A DNA stretch of 64,000 bases from Aselliscus stoliczkanus. Taxonomy: Eukaryota > Chordata > Mammalia > Chiroptera > Hipposideridae. The notes beneath the pieces are model-generated. The model searched no databases and was not told where the DNA came from. It was given only the letters and a program-made list of their open reading frames with translations. The translations under genes were made by a program, and so were the position numbers. Location: assembly GCA_033961575.1 (NCBI GenBank), contig CM066738.1:91027478-91091477 (forward strand), in the 5' to 3' direction. Shown one piece after another: positions 33,331 to 46,157 of the stretch (position 1 is its first letter; every line of letters starts with the position of its first letter).

Positions 33331-33673
33331 CAAAAAGAATAAAGCAGAATGTAATGAAATCAGGCACTTACAAGGGGAAGGTGGGATCAGAGTGGACACA
33401 ATAGGGAGTGGAAGTGGGACAGAAGGAATAGGGGAAGGTGATGCCTTCATGGGCACACCTTTTTGAGTTGTTCTAACTTGAAATCACGTTAATATTTTAC
33501 ATAGTGAAAAATACTAGAAACAAATATGCAAGGATGGGGGAACCTCTAAAATGAAATACAAACAGAAATGAATGAGCCTAATCTCACTGCAAATGAAAAA
33601 TAAAAACAAGTAACTACACTGAAGGTACACAGTCTTGATTATATTCTCTCAGCCTAAAACAAAAAGAAGTGCA

Positions 33674-33798
33674 GGGGCAGGCCAAGTGGCACGGTGGTTG
33701 GGAGCTGGCTTGGGATGTCAGTGGCCCCCGGTTCGGATCCCACATATGAGGGACAGTGACACTGCCCTCTAAAAAAAAAAAAAAACGAACAAAGAAAA
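33674..33798 (+). mobile_element. Short tRNA-derived SINE (GCCCTC class)
   Basis: More diverged head (GGGGCAGGCCAAGTGGCACG), ends ACTGCCCTCT plus A tail. The duplication is AAAAAGAAGTGCA (33661-33673 and 33799-33811). Confidence 0.92.
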
Positions 33799-33811
33799 AA
33801 AAAGAAGTGCA

Positions 33812-34680
33812 CATATTAAACTCTAGTTTATTTTTCACAATGGTATGGGTTAGCAATTCTGAAACTACTTCTGCTTTACCTTCAGACTGCATAGATGATG
33901 AAATATATTGTGGAGAATGGGAGCCAGGTTTCTCTTGGGAAAGGGAGCAGTGGCATGCTAGAGCTGGCTCACTCCAGTAACTGAGAACCAGTTGTGCACA
34001 TCTCTTCCTAACTCCTTGTTCAGTGATGTCATATTGGTAGCTTGAAACTAGCTGTGGAGAGTTTTTACACCATGGAAATTGGCAAAGGCTGCAATTAGAG
34101 TTTGAAAACCACTAAAGAGCAGTTGTTAAACATTTATCAGCAGACCACTGGAAAGGATGGGAAAATATAACAAGTGGGGAAAGGGTAGAATGACCCTGTG
34201 GTGTTGGAATGGAATTGGAAGTATCATTATGTACACATCTATTTCCAAACTCTGTCAGTTGAGAGACCCTACAAACAATGATATCTAAGTGGCAATGACC
34301 AAAGCTAGAGCACAAATATTGGTTTCTAAATACAATTCTCTACTAAAAGGAATGAGGGTTCTGTGGAGGAATGGCAGATTCCAGGACAGGGACAGAGAAA
34401 TTATCTATTAAGCCTGTAATATCTTGTGCCAGAAAACAAGTAGTGCTCAAAGTATGATGAAGATATATCAAAAGGACACAGGATCTCGGACATAGGGTCC
34501 AGTTAAAGGGGCTCCCCACTGTCCAAATCTAGGACAATTTGAGCATCAAGATAAAAAATGATGGTACCCTGCTTTAATCTATTGCATAAAATAAGAATCT
34601 ATGAATCCATACTAAGATGGGGTAGCTCTTCCTTACAGTAGAATGCCAACTGTATTATGTAGATAAGATTAGAAAATCAC
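33812..34680. other. Unassigned intron 1 sequence
   Basis: AT-rich, possibly old LINE text; no exon or clear repeat. Confidence 0.4.
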
Positions 34681-34684
34681 CAAA

Positions 34685-35160
34685 GACTTGTAGATGAATG
34701 TTCATAGTAGCTTTATTTGTAGTAGTCAAAAATGTCCATCGGCAGGTCAATGGATAAACAATTATATGTCCATAAAGTGGAATATTATTCAGTAATTAAA
34801 AAGAACTATTAATACAACATAAATAAATCTCAAAATAATTAAGATAAATGAAAGGAGCCAGGCCAAAAAAAAAAAAAGAGTAAATACTTCCTGAGCTTCA
34901 GTCATATAAATTCTAGAAAATGCAGCTAATCTATAGACAGAAAACACATCACTGGGTGCCTGGGGAGAGGTTGATGAGGTAAGAGAGGTTTCAAAGGGAC
35001 AAGAGGAAACTTTTAACGTGATTGGTGTGTTTGCTATCTTAATTGTGGTGATGGTTTCATGGGTGATATACACATTTTAAAACCTATTAAGTGGTATACT
35101 TTAAACATGGGCAGTTTATTATGTCAATTATTCTTCAATAAAGTTGCTAAAAACTTTTAA
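34685..35160 (+). mobile_element. Old L1 3' end
   Basis: AATGTTCATAGTAGCTTTAT, GGAATATTATTCAGTAATTA and TATTATGTCAATTATTCTTC are the terminal motifs of L1M elements. Confidence 0.8.
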
Positions 35161-35419
35161 TCACAATTTGGCAACCATCTGATTTAGGCAAGAATCATCA
35201 ATGGATGTTAAAACTAATGGATGCAAGTTTAAGGAAAGTGGTATGTTTACATAGTTTCAAAATATCTTCCCTTAAACTACCTATTAACTACAAAGATGAA
35301 GGCAGTAATCTCACAGCGGACACACCTAAGAAAACACCGCTGTGGTGTTATAAAAAAACCACCTAAGTGGTGTTTCTAAAGTGCTAAGTACTAGGTGTTG
35401 TTGTCTAACACCTAACATT

Positions 35420-36440
35420 GTGTCCTAAGCTGAATAATGGCCCCCTAAACATGTCCATGACCCAATCCCCAGGACCTGTGAATATGTTTCCCTACATGAC
35501 AAAAAGATTTTGAGATGGGGAGGTTACCCTGGATTATCCAGAATAATGACAGTGTTTCTTATAAGAAAGAGGCAGGATGGCCGAGTGGCTCAGTTGGTTA
35601 AGAGCTTGCTCAAGAGTGCAGGCTCTAAGCAACAGGGTCGCCAGTTTGATTCCCACATAGGCCAGTGAGCTGTGACCGAGCTGAGCTGCCACTGAGCTGC
35701 CAACAGGTGGCAGGATGGCTCAGCTGGTGACAGCACGTGCTCCTAACAACAAGGTTGCCGGTTCGAAATGGTGGGCTACACCTGCCCTCAAGGTGAACTC
35801 AGCACCTTGAGCTGAGCTGCCACCCAGATGGCTCAGTGGATGGAGAGTGTGCTCTTATCAACAAGGCTGCTGGTTCAACTCCTGCATGGGGTGGTGGCTA
35901 TGCCCACCCACAACTAATTGAACACAGCACCTTGAGCTGAATGGCGCGACTGGACTTGGAGCTGAGCTCACTGCGCCCTCCGCAACTAAGATTGAAGGAC
36001 AACAACTTGGCTTTTCCCCTTCCCCAATTCCCCAACACTGTTCCCCTCCCCTAATTCCCCAATAAAGTCTTTAAAAAGAAAAAGGAGGAGGAGGAAGAGG
36101 ACGAGGAGGAGGAGGCAGGAGAGTCAGAGTAGGAAATGTAATGGATAGTAGGGGGAGGGGAGGGATTGATTTGAAGATGCTGTGCTGTGGCTTGAAGATG
36201 GAGGAGAGGGCCACAAGCCAATGAATTGCAGGCAGCCTCCAGAAGCTGGAGAAGGTGACAAAAGGGATTCTCCCCTAGAACCTCCAAAAGGAACAAACCT
36301 TGACGGCACCTTGATTTTAGCCAAGTGAAAAGCCTGTTTCACACTTCTGACCTCCAGAACTGTAAGATAACAAATCTATATTATTTTAAGCTACTAAATT
36401 TGTGGTCACTTGTCGTGGCAGCAACAGGAAACTAACACAG
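35420..36440 (+). mobile_element. MLT1-type LTR split by a multi-module SINE
   Basis: The left part (35420-35577: CTAAGCTGAATAATGGCCCC, GAATATGTTTCCCTACATGA) and the right part (36110-36440: CCTCCAGAAGCTGGAGAAGG, CTCCAGAACTGTAAGATAAC) are one LTR. Confidence 0.8.
35578..36109 (+). mobile_element. Multi-module Rhin-1-like SINE with (GGA)n tail
   Basis: At least three tRNA-like modules are visible (B boxes near 35644, 35757 and 35872), then CCCCTAATTCCCCAATAAAG, TCTTT and a purine tail AAGAAAAAGGAGGAGG. The duplication is GAGGCAGGA. Confidence 0.85.
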
Positions 36441-36934
36441 CCACCTTAACCAAAGGATCAAAGTTAATAACACCAGGAAAGGAGCAAATAAACATCATGT
36501 TGCTCCGTGATATTGAGAATAACAGATCACTTCTGTGAAATTCCTGCCCAAAATGCAGTCTGAATCTAATCATAAGGAAACAGACAAGCTCCAATTAAGA
36601 GCACTCTACAAAATAACTGTCGTGTACTCTGCAAAAACGTCAGTCATAAGTATAAAGAAAGACTGAGGAACTCTTTCAGGTTAAAGGAGACTGAAGACAC
36701 TTGACAACTAAATGCAACACAGAATCCTAGATCGAAAATGTTTTCTTCTTTTGCTATCAAGGACATTATTGGGGAAGTTTACATAGAGTCTATATATAAT
36801 CTAATAGTTTTTAAACATATGATTATGTAAGAAAAATCCTTATATTTAGAAAATACATAACGAAGTATTTGTGGATTAAGGAAAATCATGCCTGCAGCTT
36901 TACTTTTAAATGGTTCAAAAAAATAAATGTGTAT

Positions 36935-37085
36935 GAGATATATATATATATTATATAATGTATATTATATATTTATAAAGATGTCTATGCCCTAATCCCT
37001 AGAACCCGTGAATATGTTTCCTAACATGACAAAAAAAAAAAAGGATTTTACAGATGTGACAGTGAAACTGTGAAGTTAAGGACCT
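36935..37085 (+). repeat. MLT1-type LTR 5' fragment after a TA-rich run
   Basis: CTATGCCCTAATCCCTAGAA, GTGAATATGTTTCCTAACAT and CCTTGAGGG match the start of MLT1 LTRs. Confidence 0.65.
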
Positions 37086-37087
37086 TG

Positions 37088-37089
<2 letters not shown>

Positions 37090-37155
<66 letters not shown>

Positions 37156-37156
37156 A
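37090..37156. repeat. Compound (GT)n(GA)n microsatellite
   Basis: About 23 GT units followed by about nine GA units. Confidence 0.95.
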
Positions 37157-37260
37157 ACCAAAAGTTAACATTTGAGGAATCTAAGTGAGAAGAGTTATAT
37201 AGAAATTCTTTGCATTATTTTGTAAATTTTCTGTTAATCTAAAATTACTTTTTTAAGTTG

Positions 37261-38800
37261 AAAAGATTAAAATTTACCATAACAAGAGACACTCTAAACA
37301 AAGCAAAAAGACAAATGACAAACTGAGAAGAGCAGCAATATTTAATCAAGGATTAATATGCATAATGGAAACCTAAAATCAATCATGTAAAGATTAACAA
37401 TCATTTTTTTTCAAATAGATAAGCAATATAAACAGGCAGTGCTCTTAAAAATGAAAAACAAATGTCCAATAAGCACTTTTTAAAAGAGAATCAACATTAT
37501 TATTAACTAAAGAAATGCAATCAAACAAAAGATACAATTTTTCACACATCAGATTGGGAAAAATTGAAAATATCCAACATTAACAAGGAAATAAGGAAAT
37601 AGTGTCAGTTTCTATTATAGGACTGTACATTAGTACGTTTTTAGAGGGCAAATTGGCAATATCCATTAAAATTTTAAATGTGTATAGCCTTTGACTAGTA
37701 GGAGCTCATCCTATAGAAATAACTATACAGCTCTGAAAAGATACACACACAAGGGTAACATAATGACAAAGAATTGGAAACAACAATAAAGATTATTTAA
37801 ATAAATTATGACAATCACACAGAAAACTGAAAAGATATTAGAAAAAAACAGAATTATGCATAGTAACACAAAACAATATTCACAATATATTTTTTACGAG
37901 AAAAAAGAAAGTTGCATAGGTGAGTCCATAATAAGTGAGCCCATATTTATTTAAAAAATGAATAGCTACTAAGACTTGGAAACAACCAAAATGCCCATCA
38001 GTAGATGACTGGATTAAGAAACTGTGGTATATTTATACAATGGAGTATTACTCCGCTATAAGGAAGAATGAAATCATGCCATTTGCAATGATATGGATGG
38101 ACCTAGAGACTATAATGTTGAGTGAAATAAGTCAGTCAGAGAAGGACAAATACCATATGATCTCACTCATATGTGGAATCTCAAAAACTATGAATGAGCA
38201 AAGTAAACAGAAACTGTCTCATAGATATAGACGAAAAATCAGGGTTGCTAATTGGGAAAGGAATGGGGATGAGGGAGAAGGGGAAGGGATTAGACAGCAA
38301 AAATAGGCAACTACAATATTGCCACTGGGATAGGAAAAACAATTTGGGGAATATAATTAATAATGTTGTAAATATTCTGTGGAATGTCAGATGATCATAG
38401 GTCTTGTTAGGAAGACCATTTCATGGATGGAGTAGAGGTTTGATCACTGCACTGTATTACTAAAGCGGAGGTGGTATACCTACTGTAATTGAATATATAT
38501 ATAGATAGTCATGGGATATGGATTATACTGTGGAAGAGAGTCAGAGGAAGATATATATGATATGGGGGGGAGTGGGGTGGTGAATTGGGGGTAGGGGGTT
38601 GTCACTTTGAGGGGTAAAATGTATAACTATTGCACTGTGTTGTACACCTGAAACTAATTAAAAATAAAATAAAAAATTTAAAAAAAAATGAATAGCTACA
38701 TTGTACATAATTGCAAGGAAGTCTGGAAAGGAGTACAGTGCACATTTACTAGTGGCAACCTCTATTTCTGGACTGTTTGGGTTCCTGTAACAATATTATT
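37261..38800 (+). mobile_element. Old L1 fragment interrupted by a younger L1
   Basis: Old text runs 37261-37969 and resumes 38700-38800. Motifs such as AGAGGGCAAATTGGCAATAT and AATTGGAAACAACAATAAAG place it near the 3' end of L1. Confidence 0.65.
37970..38682 (+). mobile_element. Younger L1, 5'-truncated, ORF2 end plus 3' UTR
   Basis: A 713-bp insert with a perfect 17-bp duplication AAAAAATGAATAGCTAC (37953-37969 and 38683-38699). It encodes a recognisable ORF2 C-terminal stretch (MEYYSAIRKNEIMPFAMIWM) at 38040 and ends AAAATAAAATAAAAAATTTA. Confidence 0.93.
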
Positions 38801-38991
38801 GGACATGAAACTAGAAACAACTTCACATTTTACTAAATAGAGATTAATTTACATTATGTATGGTGAAATTATGGCTTTGTGAAAGATGATTATCCCCATA
38901 CATATAATAGAAAGCATAAGATTTAGAAGATGTCAATGTTCTCCAATTTGGCTAACGTTGAACATTATCCATCTAACCTTGAACACGATCC

Positions 38992-38992
<1 letters not shown>

Positions 38993-39050
<58 letters not shown>
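38993..39050. repeat. (TC)n microsatellite
   Basis: About 28 uninterrupted CT units. Confidence 0.95.
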
Positions 39051-39052
<2 letters not shown>

Positions 39053-41155
39053 AACTCAGGGACATGAGAGGTTCGATTTGCAAATCCATTGGGAGAAAAA
39101 ATCTAAGAATTGAAGGTGGGAGTTTTAATTTATAAGGAATATTAGGTCAGCCCTGAGAACACTGCTAATGGTAGTGCTAAGACTTCCAGTTAATAAAAAC
39201 AAGTTGAAGGCCTGTAGGTTATTCCTGAGAGGTGCATGACTGTACATATCACAGGGTAAAATCAGTGCTGTGTCAGTGCCCAGAAATACACACCCAAAAG
39301 TCTTCCTCCTGATCCACGGCATTCCCCGGAGATTGCCCCAGACATGCCCAAGACACTTCCCAGGCTTGGAGAGACAAGCAAGTGCCAGAAAAATGCTGTA
39401 CCTGAAACTGGAAGTAGGCTCTCAAATATGGGACCAAGGGAACAACAGAGTGGGACTCCAAGCCCAGGGGTCCAGATAGCAAAACCATGGCAACCCAGAT
39501 CAAGCATGGAACACAGTCACTACTGTCAAAAGCAAATATAGAATTGGGACCCAGGAACCCCAGGGGAAAGTCCAAAGTAATTGCATCAGCTGACTTGTAT
39601 TCCCAGGTGGAAGGTTTGAGCCCAATCCATAAAAACTTCCAACAGCCTCTGATGCCCACCCTGTCACATCCCCACTGCAGTATAATTTTGCAGACCTTTA
39701 ATCTCTATCTATCCTTCTGGTTGACCCTCTAGGTAAACCAGATACTCAGAGAAGAACAAATCTGGAAGTCTTAAGGCATACAGCTGTGAAGACTCTTAGG
39801 TGCCATATCCCTACAGAAGGAATGCCTAGGACGTATTGCCCAGCTGTTAACTGGGAAACCTCAGTTGTTAACTGGGAAAACTCCTTATCCCATTCTTAAG
39901 TAATCTAGGTATTCAATTGCCAACATTTTTTATCTGAAGCAAAGAAATTGCAAGTTAATAGAAAATAATTGCTGTAAATGAAAATACATTTATAGGTAAA
40001 ACAAAACAAAACAAAACAAAAAACCTGGCCTCATTCATTCCTATTCAATTTCTCCAATCTTATCTATCTCCAGTTCTAAAGCCCGAATGCATAATCGGGG
40101 GAGTCCTCAAAAAAAAAAAAAAAAATCCCCTTATATTCTCTGAACTTGGATTCTCCAAGGTAAAAGTGGAGTTATAATTTATCACAAACCGTGAGTCAAA
40201 AATGAATCAGGGTTAATTATCAATTGATCAGAAAGTACAAATCATCAGAGTATCCCATTCCCGAAACATTCTAGGTAATCAAAGAGTCTATTTACTTTCC
40301 TACAGTGTTGTAGCCTTGGAATGCTCGCATTTTAGAGAACATCTTAGAGTTCAACTCTGTATTAATTTCCGTCCTTTTACCAGTGAAGAAACTGAGGCCT
40401 AAGATGCAACTTAACCGGTCACTATATTCTTAACATGAATAAAAATACATAAATGCAAAAAGGGTTACTCAACCAACAACATTCAAAATAAATGCAATAA
40501 TCTCCAAATTTGCACATCAGGCAGATTGACTTTGATTCTGAGGAATAACACCAATTAATCCATTTTTTTATTCAAAAAATTACTCATCCTCCATCTCTCA
40601 GTGATTCAGCCTTCCCTGACCCCTGAAATATGTAACTCCTGTTTCTACTTGTTCCTATTGACTCTCTATAAAACTGACAACTTACGTTGTCCTTAAGAAG
40701 TTTTTCCAAAGTTTAATTTCAATTTAGTTAAGTTCTGGATTTAGGTTATTTTTAGTTTCACCACTGCCATTTCACTGAGGCCAGCTCCAAAGTTCAGTAT
40801 ACTTTGGGTTTTCTGGAATTCCTGTCAATGATTTTTGGAAATGAGAATGTTTTGATATTCAAATTTCAGACTTATGCATGTATGTTTCGAATGTCAGGAT
40901 TTTAGATGCAAATAAGAAAGTATTTGTCTAGTACATGTTCATCTGGGTACACTGCCTTTTTTCCTTCTCTAATTTGCCAGTTTCTTACCCAGTTTGATCC
41001 AATAAACATCTAGCATAAATTTTGAGCAGAGTGGATATTCAGGGATCTTAGATATGAAACACATGTTAAAATGACATTCAACTGAGCTATTATAGATCAA
41101 TAAATCGTATTCATCGAAACTAAATCTCAACTAAGTTGAGTAGAAAACGTATGTC
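39051..41155. other. Unassigned intron 1 sequence
   Basis: 39120-39740 has overlapping frames on both strands up to 128 codons and is less AT-rich than the surroundings. I cannot assign it to a known family. (AAAAC)n lies at 39998-40022 and poly(A) at 40109-40124. A degraded MIR-like stretch is at 40330-40430. Confidence 0.4.
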
Positions 41156-41159
41156 TCTA

Positions 41160-41815
41160 CAAACCTACACATGAATGTTTTTAACAGTTTTATTCTTAAT
41201 TGCCCAAAATTGAAAGCAACAAAGATGTCTTTCAATAGGTAAATGGATAAACTGTGATATATCCATACTAAGGAATATTATTCAGTGATAAGAAGAAATG
41301 AACTATCCAGCCATGAAAAGACATGGGAGAATCTTAAATACATATCACTAAATGAAAGAAGTCCATCTGAAAAGGCTACATACTATATGATTCCAACTAT
41401 ACGACCTTCTGGAAAAAGCGAAACTACGGAAACAATGAAAGGTCAGTGGTCGCTGGGGGCTCAGGAGGAGGGAAGGATGAATAGGGGATTTTTCAGATCA
41501 GTGAAACTATTTTGTATGATACTATAACGGTAGACACATGCTATTATGCATTTGTCAAAACCCATAGAAAACAAAGAATGAATCTTAATGTAAAGTATGG
41601 ACTTTTGTTAATACTATTGTATCCATATTGGTACAGCAATTGTAACAAATGTACCAAACTAATGCAAGATATTAATAATGGGGCAAGGAGTAACGGGAAT
41701 TCTGTACTTTTGTTCAATTTTCCGTGAGGCAGGGAGTAATACGGGAATTCTGTACTTTTGTTCAATTTCCCTGTAAACCTAAAACTGTTCTAAATAATAA
41801 AACCTATTAATTTTT
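41160..41815 (+). mobile_element. Old L1 3' end with internal tandem duplication
   Basis: ATGAATGTTTTTAACAGTTT, AAGGAATATTATTCAGTGAT and GGTCAGTGGTCGCTGGGGGC are L1M 3' motifs. A segment of about 46 bp containing GGGAATTCTGTACTTTTGTT is tandemly repeated (41683-41772). Confidence 0.8.
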
Positions 41816-42149
41816 TTTGTAATTGTTGAAACTATCATGGGTAATACAGCATGTTTTAGCTCTCTAGGTAACTACTAGAAACAAGTTTTTAGTGAGTTGA
41901 TCATTTCAGCAAATTGGCTTTTGCCAACTGATATTCTGCACTTTGGCCTGCCTCCTGCTGAAGCCACATGGAATCTTTCTCAGCCCTTCCCCCAGCCATC
42001 TGCAAGCCTCGCTGGATCTTACCCTTCACATCTCAACTCAAAAGTCATCTTCTCAGAGAGGTCCCTGATGACCATTCCATCCCCACATACACATCCAGTG
42101 GCTCTCCAATCATTGTACGTGTATGTGATAGGCATAATAATACTCAGTG

Positions 42150-42248
42150 AGACTTATGACATCCAGAACTATAAGGTGACAAATTTGTGTTGTTTTAGGC
42201 CACTTTGTTTGTGGCCATTTGTTACAGCAGCTATAGGAAACTCATACA
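42150..42248 (+). repeat. MLT1 LTR 3' fragment
   Basis: ATCCAGAACTATAAGGTGAC, GTTTTAGGCCACTTTGTTTG and TACAGCAGCTATAGGAAAC match the MLT1 terminus. Confidence 0.75.
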
Positions 42249-42389
42249 CTCTATTTCCTTCCATAGTCACCAAGTTCCTTAATTGTATGGTATATATCTA
42301 TTTAGCCACTGTGGATCTCACACACTAGAATATATTTCCCAAATCTAATGTCATGTGTAGCATAGAGTAGGTACTCAGTAAATACTTGT

Positions 42390-42540
42390 TAAAGCAGGAC
42401 TTCTCACCCCAAATCTGATAGGTATCATTATCTTAATGTTACAGATGCAGATACAGAGACTCAGAGAAGTATACCATTAGCCCAAAGTCACACAGCAATA
42501 AAACAGCTGAGCACGGATTCAAAACCAGGTACCTCCAGTG
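42390..42540 (-). repeat. MIR SINE
   Basis: GACTCAGAGAAGTATACC, AAAGTCACACAGCAATAAAA and GATTCAAAACCAGGTACC are MIR in reverse. Confidence 0.8.
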
Positions 42541-42549
42541 CCAAAGCCC

Positions 42550-45040
42550 TTGCCCTTAAAAAAGAGCATAATAATCACTCGAGGATAATACCATGGAATT
42601 AGCATCATCACAGAAGCATAGAGGTGAAGCAGCACTGCCAGGGGTGGTAAGATGAGGCCTCCCAGGAGGAAACATTTGGGAAGCCTCAAGGAGGAATTTT
42701 CTAGGTGGAAAAGCAGGATGGAGGTGTTATTTTTGTTCAGATAAATTGAATTCTTTTTGTCTATTGAGCAAAATGTAGGACCCATGGGATGGGAGTTTAA
42801 GGGAAGAGAAAATAAGAGTTTGGAAACCATCAATGGAAGGTAGTTTGGGGTAAGTGGTGCCTAGAACAAGCTCCCTCTGGGTGGAGAGTACCCCGGCAGG
42901 TGGGCTCTTTGAAGTCGACTTTCCCTTTCGTCCTCTGAGCATTGGTGTGTCTGGATGGCATGCCTGAACCTGTGCCTTCAGTTGGCCACTCTGTCATAGG
43001 ATAAAATCAGTGCTGAACTATTCCAGACTATTCCAAATGTTTTGTTAGTATAAATAGTGCTGCAATGTATACCTTACTGCATAAGCACTTTTTTCATATT
43101 TGGAATATTTCCTTGCCAGAAGAGGCATTATTATGCCAAAGCTTAAGATTGTAAAGGCTAATACCACATGCAGCTAAATCCTTTCCAAAATAACTATAGT
43201 TTACCCTGTCACACTCAGAGTGCTCATTCCCCTGCACCTTCTCCAGAGGAAGGCACTGCATTTAATATATGTACATATATATGCATATATATGTAAAATA
43301 TTATTATTATATGTTTTTATGTATTACATATATATTTTAACTTGCTAAGTTTGATAGGTGAAAAATGTAATCTCAGTGCTGTTTTAATCTGGATTTTTCA
43401 ATTATTAGCAAGGTTGAATATTTTCCATATGTTTACAATATTTTCACTTTTAGAATCTCATTTGTGAACTGGAAAGATCATTTTTAAAACAGAATAAGGC
43501 AAAAGGTGGAAAAAACAGGCACAGACAAGTTTCTCCGACACAGGAAAGGCTGATCTTTTCTGGCTGCATTTTTCTCACTGGATAAGCACCCCACTGAGCC
43601 TTGGGTGGCCTTCCTCACCAGCGTGGGGTTTGGAGGAGCCCTAGGCCCACCTTCCCCTCTTCCCTCTCTCTCTGCAGCAGAGCGGTGCTCGGTGCCCAGG
43701 ACCCCCTCTGTCCACCCACAGCTCCAGCGGCCCTGGAGCAACTGGGAGGGCAGGAAATTCCAACTGGGCCAAGTCTAAGTTTTATGTCCAGGTGGTACCT
43801 CAGCAACTGGAGGCCCATAGCTGGTTGGAGTATCTGCAAGGACTTCCTGTGCAAAATGGATCCCCATGTATGTTCTCTCAGCTCCCCTCTTCCGTCTCCC
43901 TGCCCACCCAGAGCCAGGGCCTGCCTTCTGCTAGGGCCACCCTTCTCCAAAGTGCTCATCATTCCCAAACAACCCTTCCTCCAGGGCCAGGACTAAGATG
44001 AGGCAAGAAACACAGGGCCATGGAAGTGCATGTCTTTCGTTAAAATTTTAAAATTTTGTTCATTGTGGGGGTTTCTGCATTAATTTTGATTTTTTAAAAA
44101 ATATTGCAGGAAAGTATTGTTTATCTTGATTACTAAAGGTTTCTTTTTCCCCTTTGGCACCCCTCTAAATTTGATCCCCAAACCCAGTGGCTGACTCTAG
44201 TCCTGACCTTCCTCCCTCCCACTCAGCAGAGACCCCTCTCTCCACCAGGGACCCTCCCTCAGTCACATGAAAGTGCATCTCTTCAAAAGGCACTTAAAAC
44301 TTTTTGATTTACAAAATACGTGATTCTTCTACTATGAATACTTCAGAAAAAAAAAAAACATCAAAAATCACCCATAATCTAGAAAACTGGAGATAACTGG
44401 CATTCATATGCTTGTAAAAAAAATACAAAAGTGCTGAGTTGTGGGGAGGGACGGTTTTCTAACCTACTATTCCTTACCAGGATCATAAATATGCTTTGTG
44501 AAGAGCTTAGATGGACAAGCTGTACAAGTATGTGTGTGTAGGATCACGTACACTTGGAAAATCCTCTAGAAAATTACTCTATAATTTACCCTTGGGGCAG
44601 GGGAGGTGTGGGGGGGATTTGAGGTGCTGAGGCAGAGTCTTTGATGTTATGTTTTGTTTTGCTATATAAGCATCTGAATCATTTTGCTATTATACAATGA
44701 ACATGTGTTTTTCTTAAGTACTAATAAAAATTAAAAACAAATGACCCATTGTATGCACAGGTGGTTCTCTCTGCTTACAGGCCAGGTGGGGAGGAAAGGT
44801 CACCATGGGTGGGTTGGTCTTATCACCAGCATACGTGGGAGCTTCCCAGGACTTGAGTCTCCCCACAGCCAGGTGGAGTGCCCTAAAGGAAAAGCCTTGG
44901 CCTTGGCATAGGCAGGAGGCAAGACCCCTTCCTTGCAGGTTGGCCCATGTCCCTCTGGGTTGTTACTTTGACTCTAGTCTGAACAGGCATAATTGTTCTT
45001 TTTTTTAATGACTTTAAAAACAAACCTTTTAATTCTTTAC
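42550..45040. other. Intron 1 sequence with old LINE-like parts
   Basis: 43030-43470 and 44270-44740 resemble diverged L1/L2 text. 43480-44000 is GC-richer, with frames up to 131 codons on both strands that match no family known to me. No exon is supported. Confidence 0.4.
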
Positions 45041-45060
45041 TTTTAAAGTTACACAGCTTT

Positions 45061-45209
45061 AGGGCCAGCTGAGTGGCTCAGTTGGTTAACAACTTGCTCA
45101 AGAGTGCTAGCTGAGCTCTGAGCAACAGCAGTTCAATGCCTAGCCCGAGCTAGGCTGCCATTGAGCTGCCAACAGGTGGCAGGATGGCTCAGCTAAAAAA
45201 ATTAAAAAT
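45061..45209 (+). mobile_element. Truncated Rhin-type SINE ending GGATGGCTCAGCT plus A tail
   Basis: Head GGGCCAGCTGAGTGGCTCAG; stops at exactly the same internal point as the copy at 24210. The duplication is AAAGTTACACAGMTTT (45045 and about 45210). Confidence 0.9.
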
Positions 45210-45694
45210 AAAGTTACACAGATTTTACTGTAGAAAAAATTGAAAAGTAAAATAAGCAAAAATAAAATAATTTTGTTTTTCCTACCACACGAAATCCCAG
45301 AGAAAACAATAGTTAACATCTTGCTCAACAATCCCTAGATATTTTCCTAATAACATATTACTATGTCTTCATATTTTTTCAATAAAAGTGAGGTCTTATT
45401 TTACAGGTCGGTTTGTAACTTTTTAAATTTCATATATTATGAATATCTTTCCTGGTGTTTGTTTTAAATCATAATTGGTAAGGACTAGAAACTATACTTC
45501 ATTTGTTCTAACGATTCCTTAAAATTTTTAAGTTGATTTCCCCTCATCATTTTCATTCGTTATCTCAAGTTTTTAAATTCATTTAACTACAAAATAAAAC
45601 CTACAATTTTGACATACTAATGCTTTACTGACAATTCTACCTCCTTAACACAACTGTAATCAGTTTTATCATCTAGGATACATTATGGTCCTAG

Positions 45695-45805
45695 GATTGT
45701 GCTGCCCAGATATTATTATCCTCATTGCACAACAGGAAGCTCAAGCCCAGAGTGGTTAGCTGTGAGGCTTTGGGCAATCCATCCACGTAGTCTGAGGTGG
45801 AGTGG
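45695..45805 (-). repeat. MIR-like SINE fragment
   Basis: ATTATTATCCTCATTGCACA, AGCTCAAGCCCAGAGTGG and GGCAATCCATCC resemble reversed MIR; diverged. Confidence 0.5.
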
Positions 45806-46157
45806 GGTATAAACCCCAAGTGATCTGTACTAGGTCCGACAATTAAGTTCACCAACTTATCCTAGAAAAAATGCTACATATTTCATTGCTGAATATCACA
45901 ATGGTCACCTTCAAAGTACTCCCTTTGGGAAGCTGTGCACCAATGCCAGCTTTGAAGGTCCACCCTTCAAAGCAATTCTGGAACTCTTTCTGGAATGGCC
46001 ATCAGAGCTGTCATTGTATTATCCTTGATGTTCTGAATGTCATCAAAATCCTTCCTTTCAATAGGGTAAAGAAAGAAATCATTGGGGGCCAGATCAGGTG
46101 AGTAGGGAAGGTGTTCCAATACAGTTATTTGTTTACTGGCTAAAAACTCCCTCACAG

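Larger units (their letters stand above)
29490..33560 (+). mobile_element. Second old L1 ORF2-3' UTR copy, interrupted by six or more elements
   Basis: It restarts upstream in ORF2 relative to the preceding fragment (CAACAGGACTGGATGTTTTC, GGATTTATTCCAGGAATGC, TGCAGATGATACAATACAA) and runs to a 3' region near 33450-33560. An MLT1 LTR, a TA-flanked DNA element and SINEs lie inside it. No intact frame remains. Confidence 0.75.

Noticed and set aside
35578..36109. Several tRNA-like modules that could be read as tRNA genes
   Set aside because: A and B boxes are present but the cloverleaf is degraded, the modules sit in a SINE with an A-rich tail and target duplication, and no module has a proper acceptor stem.
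38040..38306. 88-codon frame with a good protein-like composition
   Set aside because: It is the C-terminal part of L1 ORF2 inside a 5'-truncated L1 with target duplications, not a host gene.
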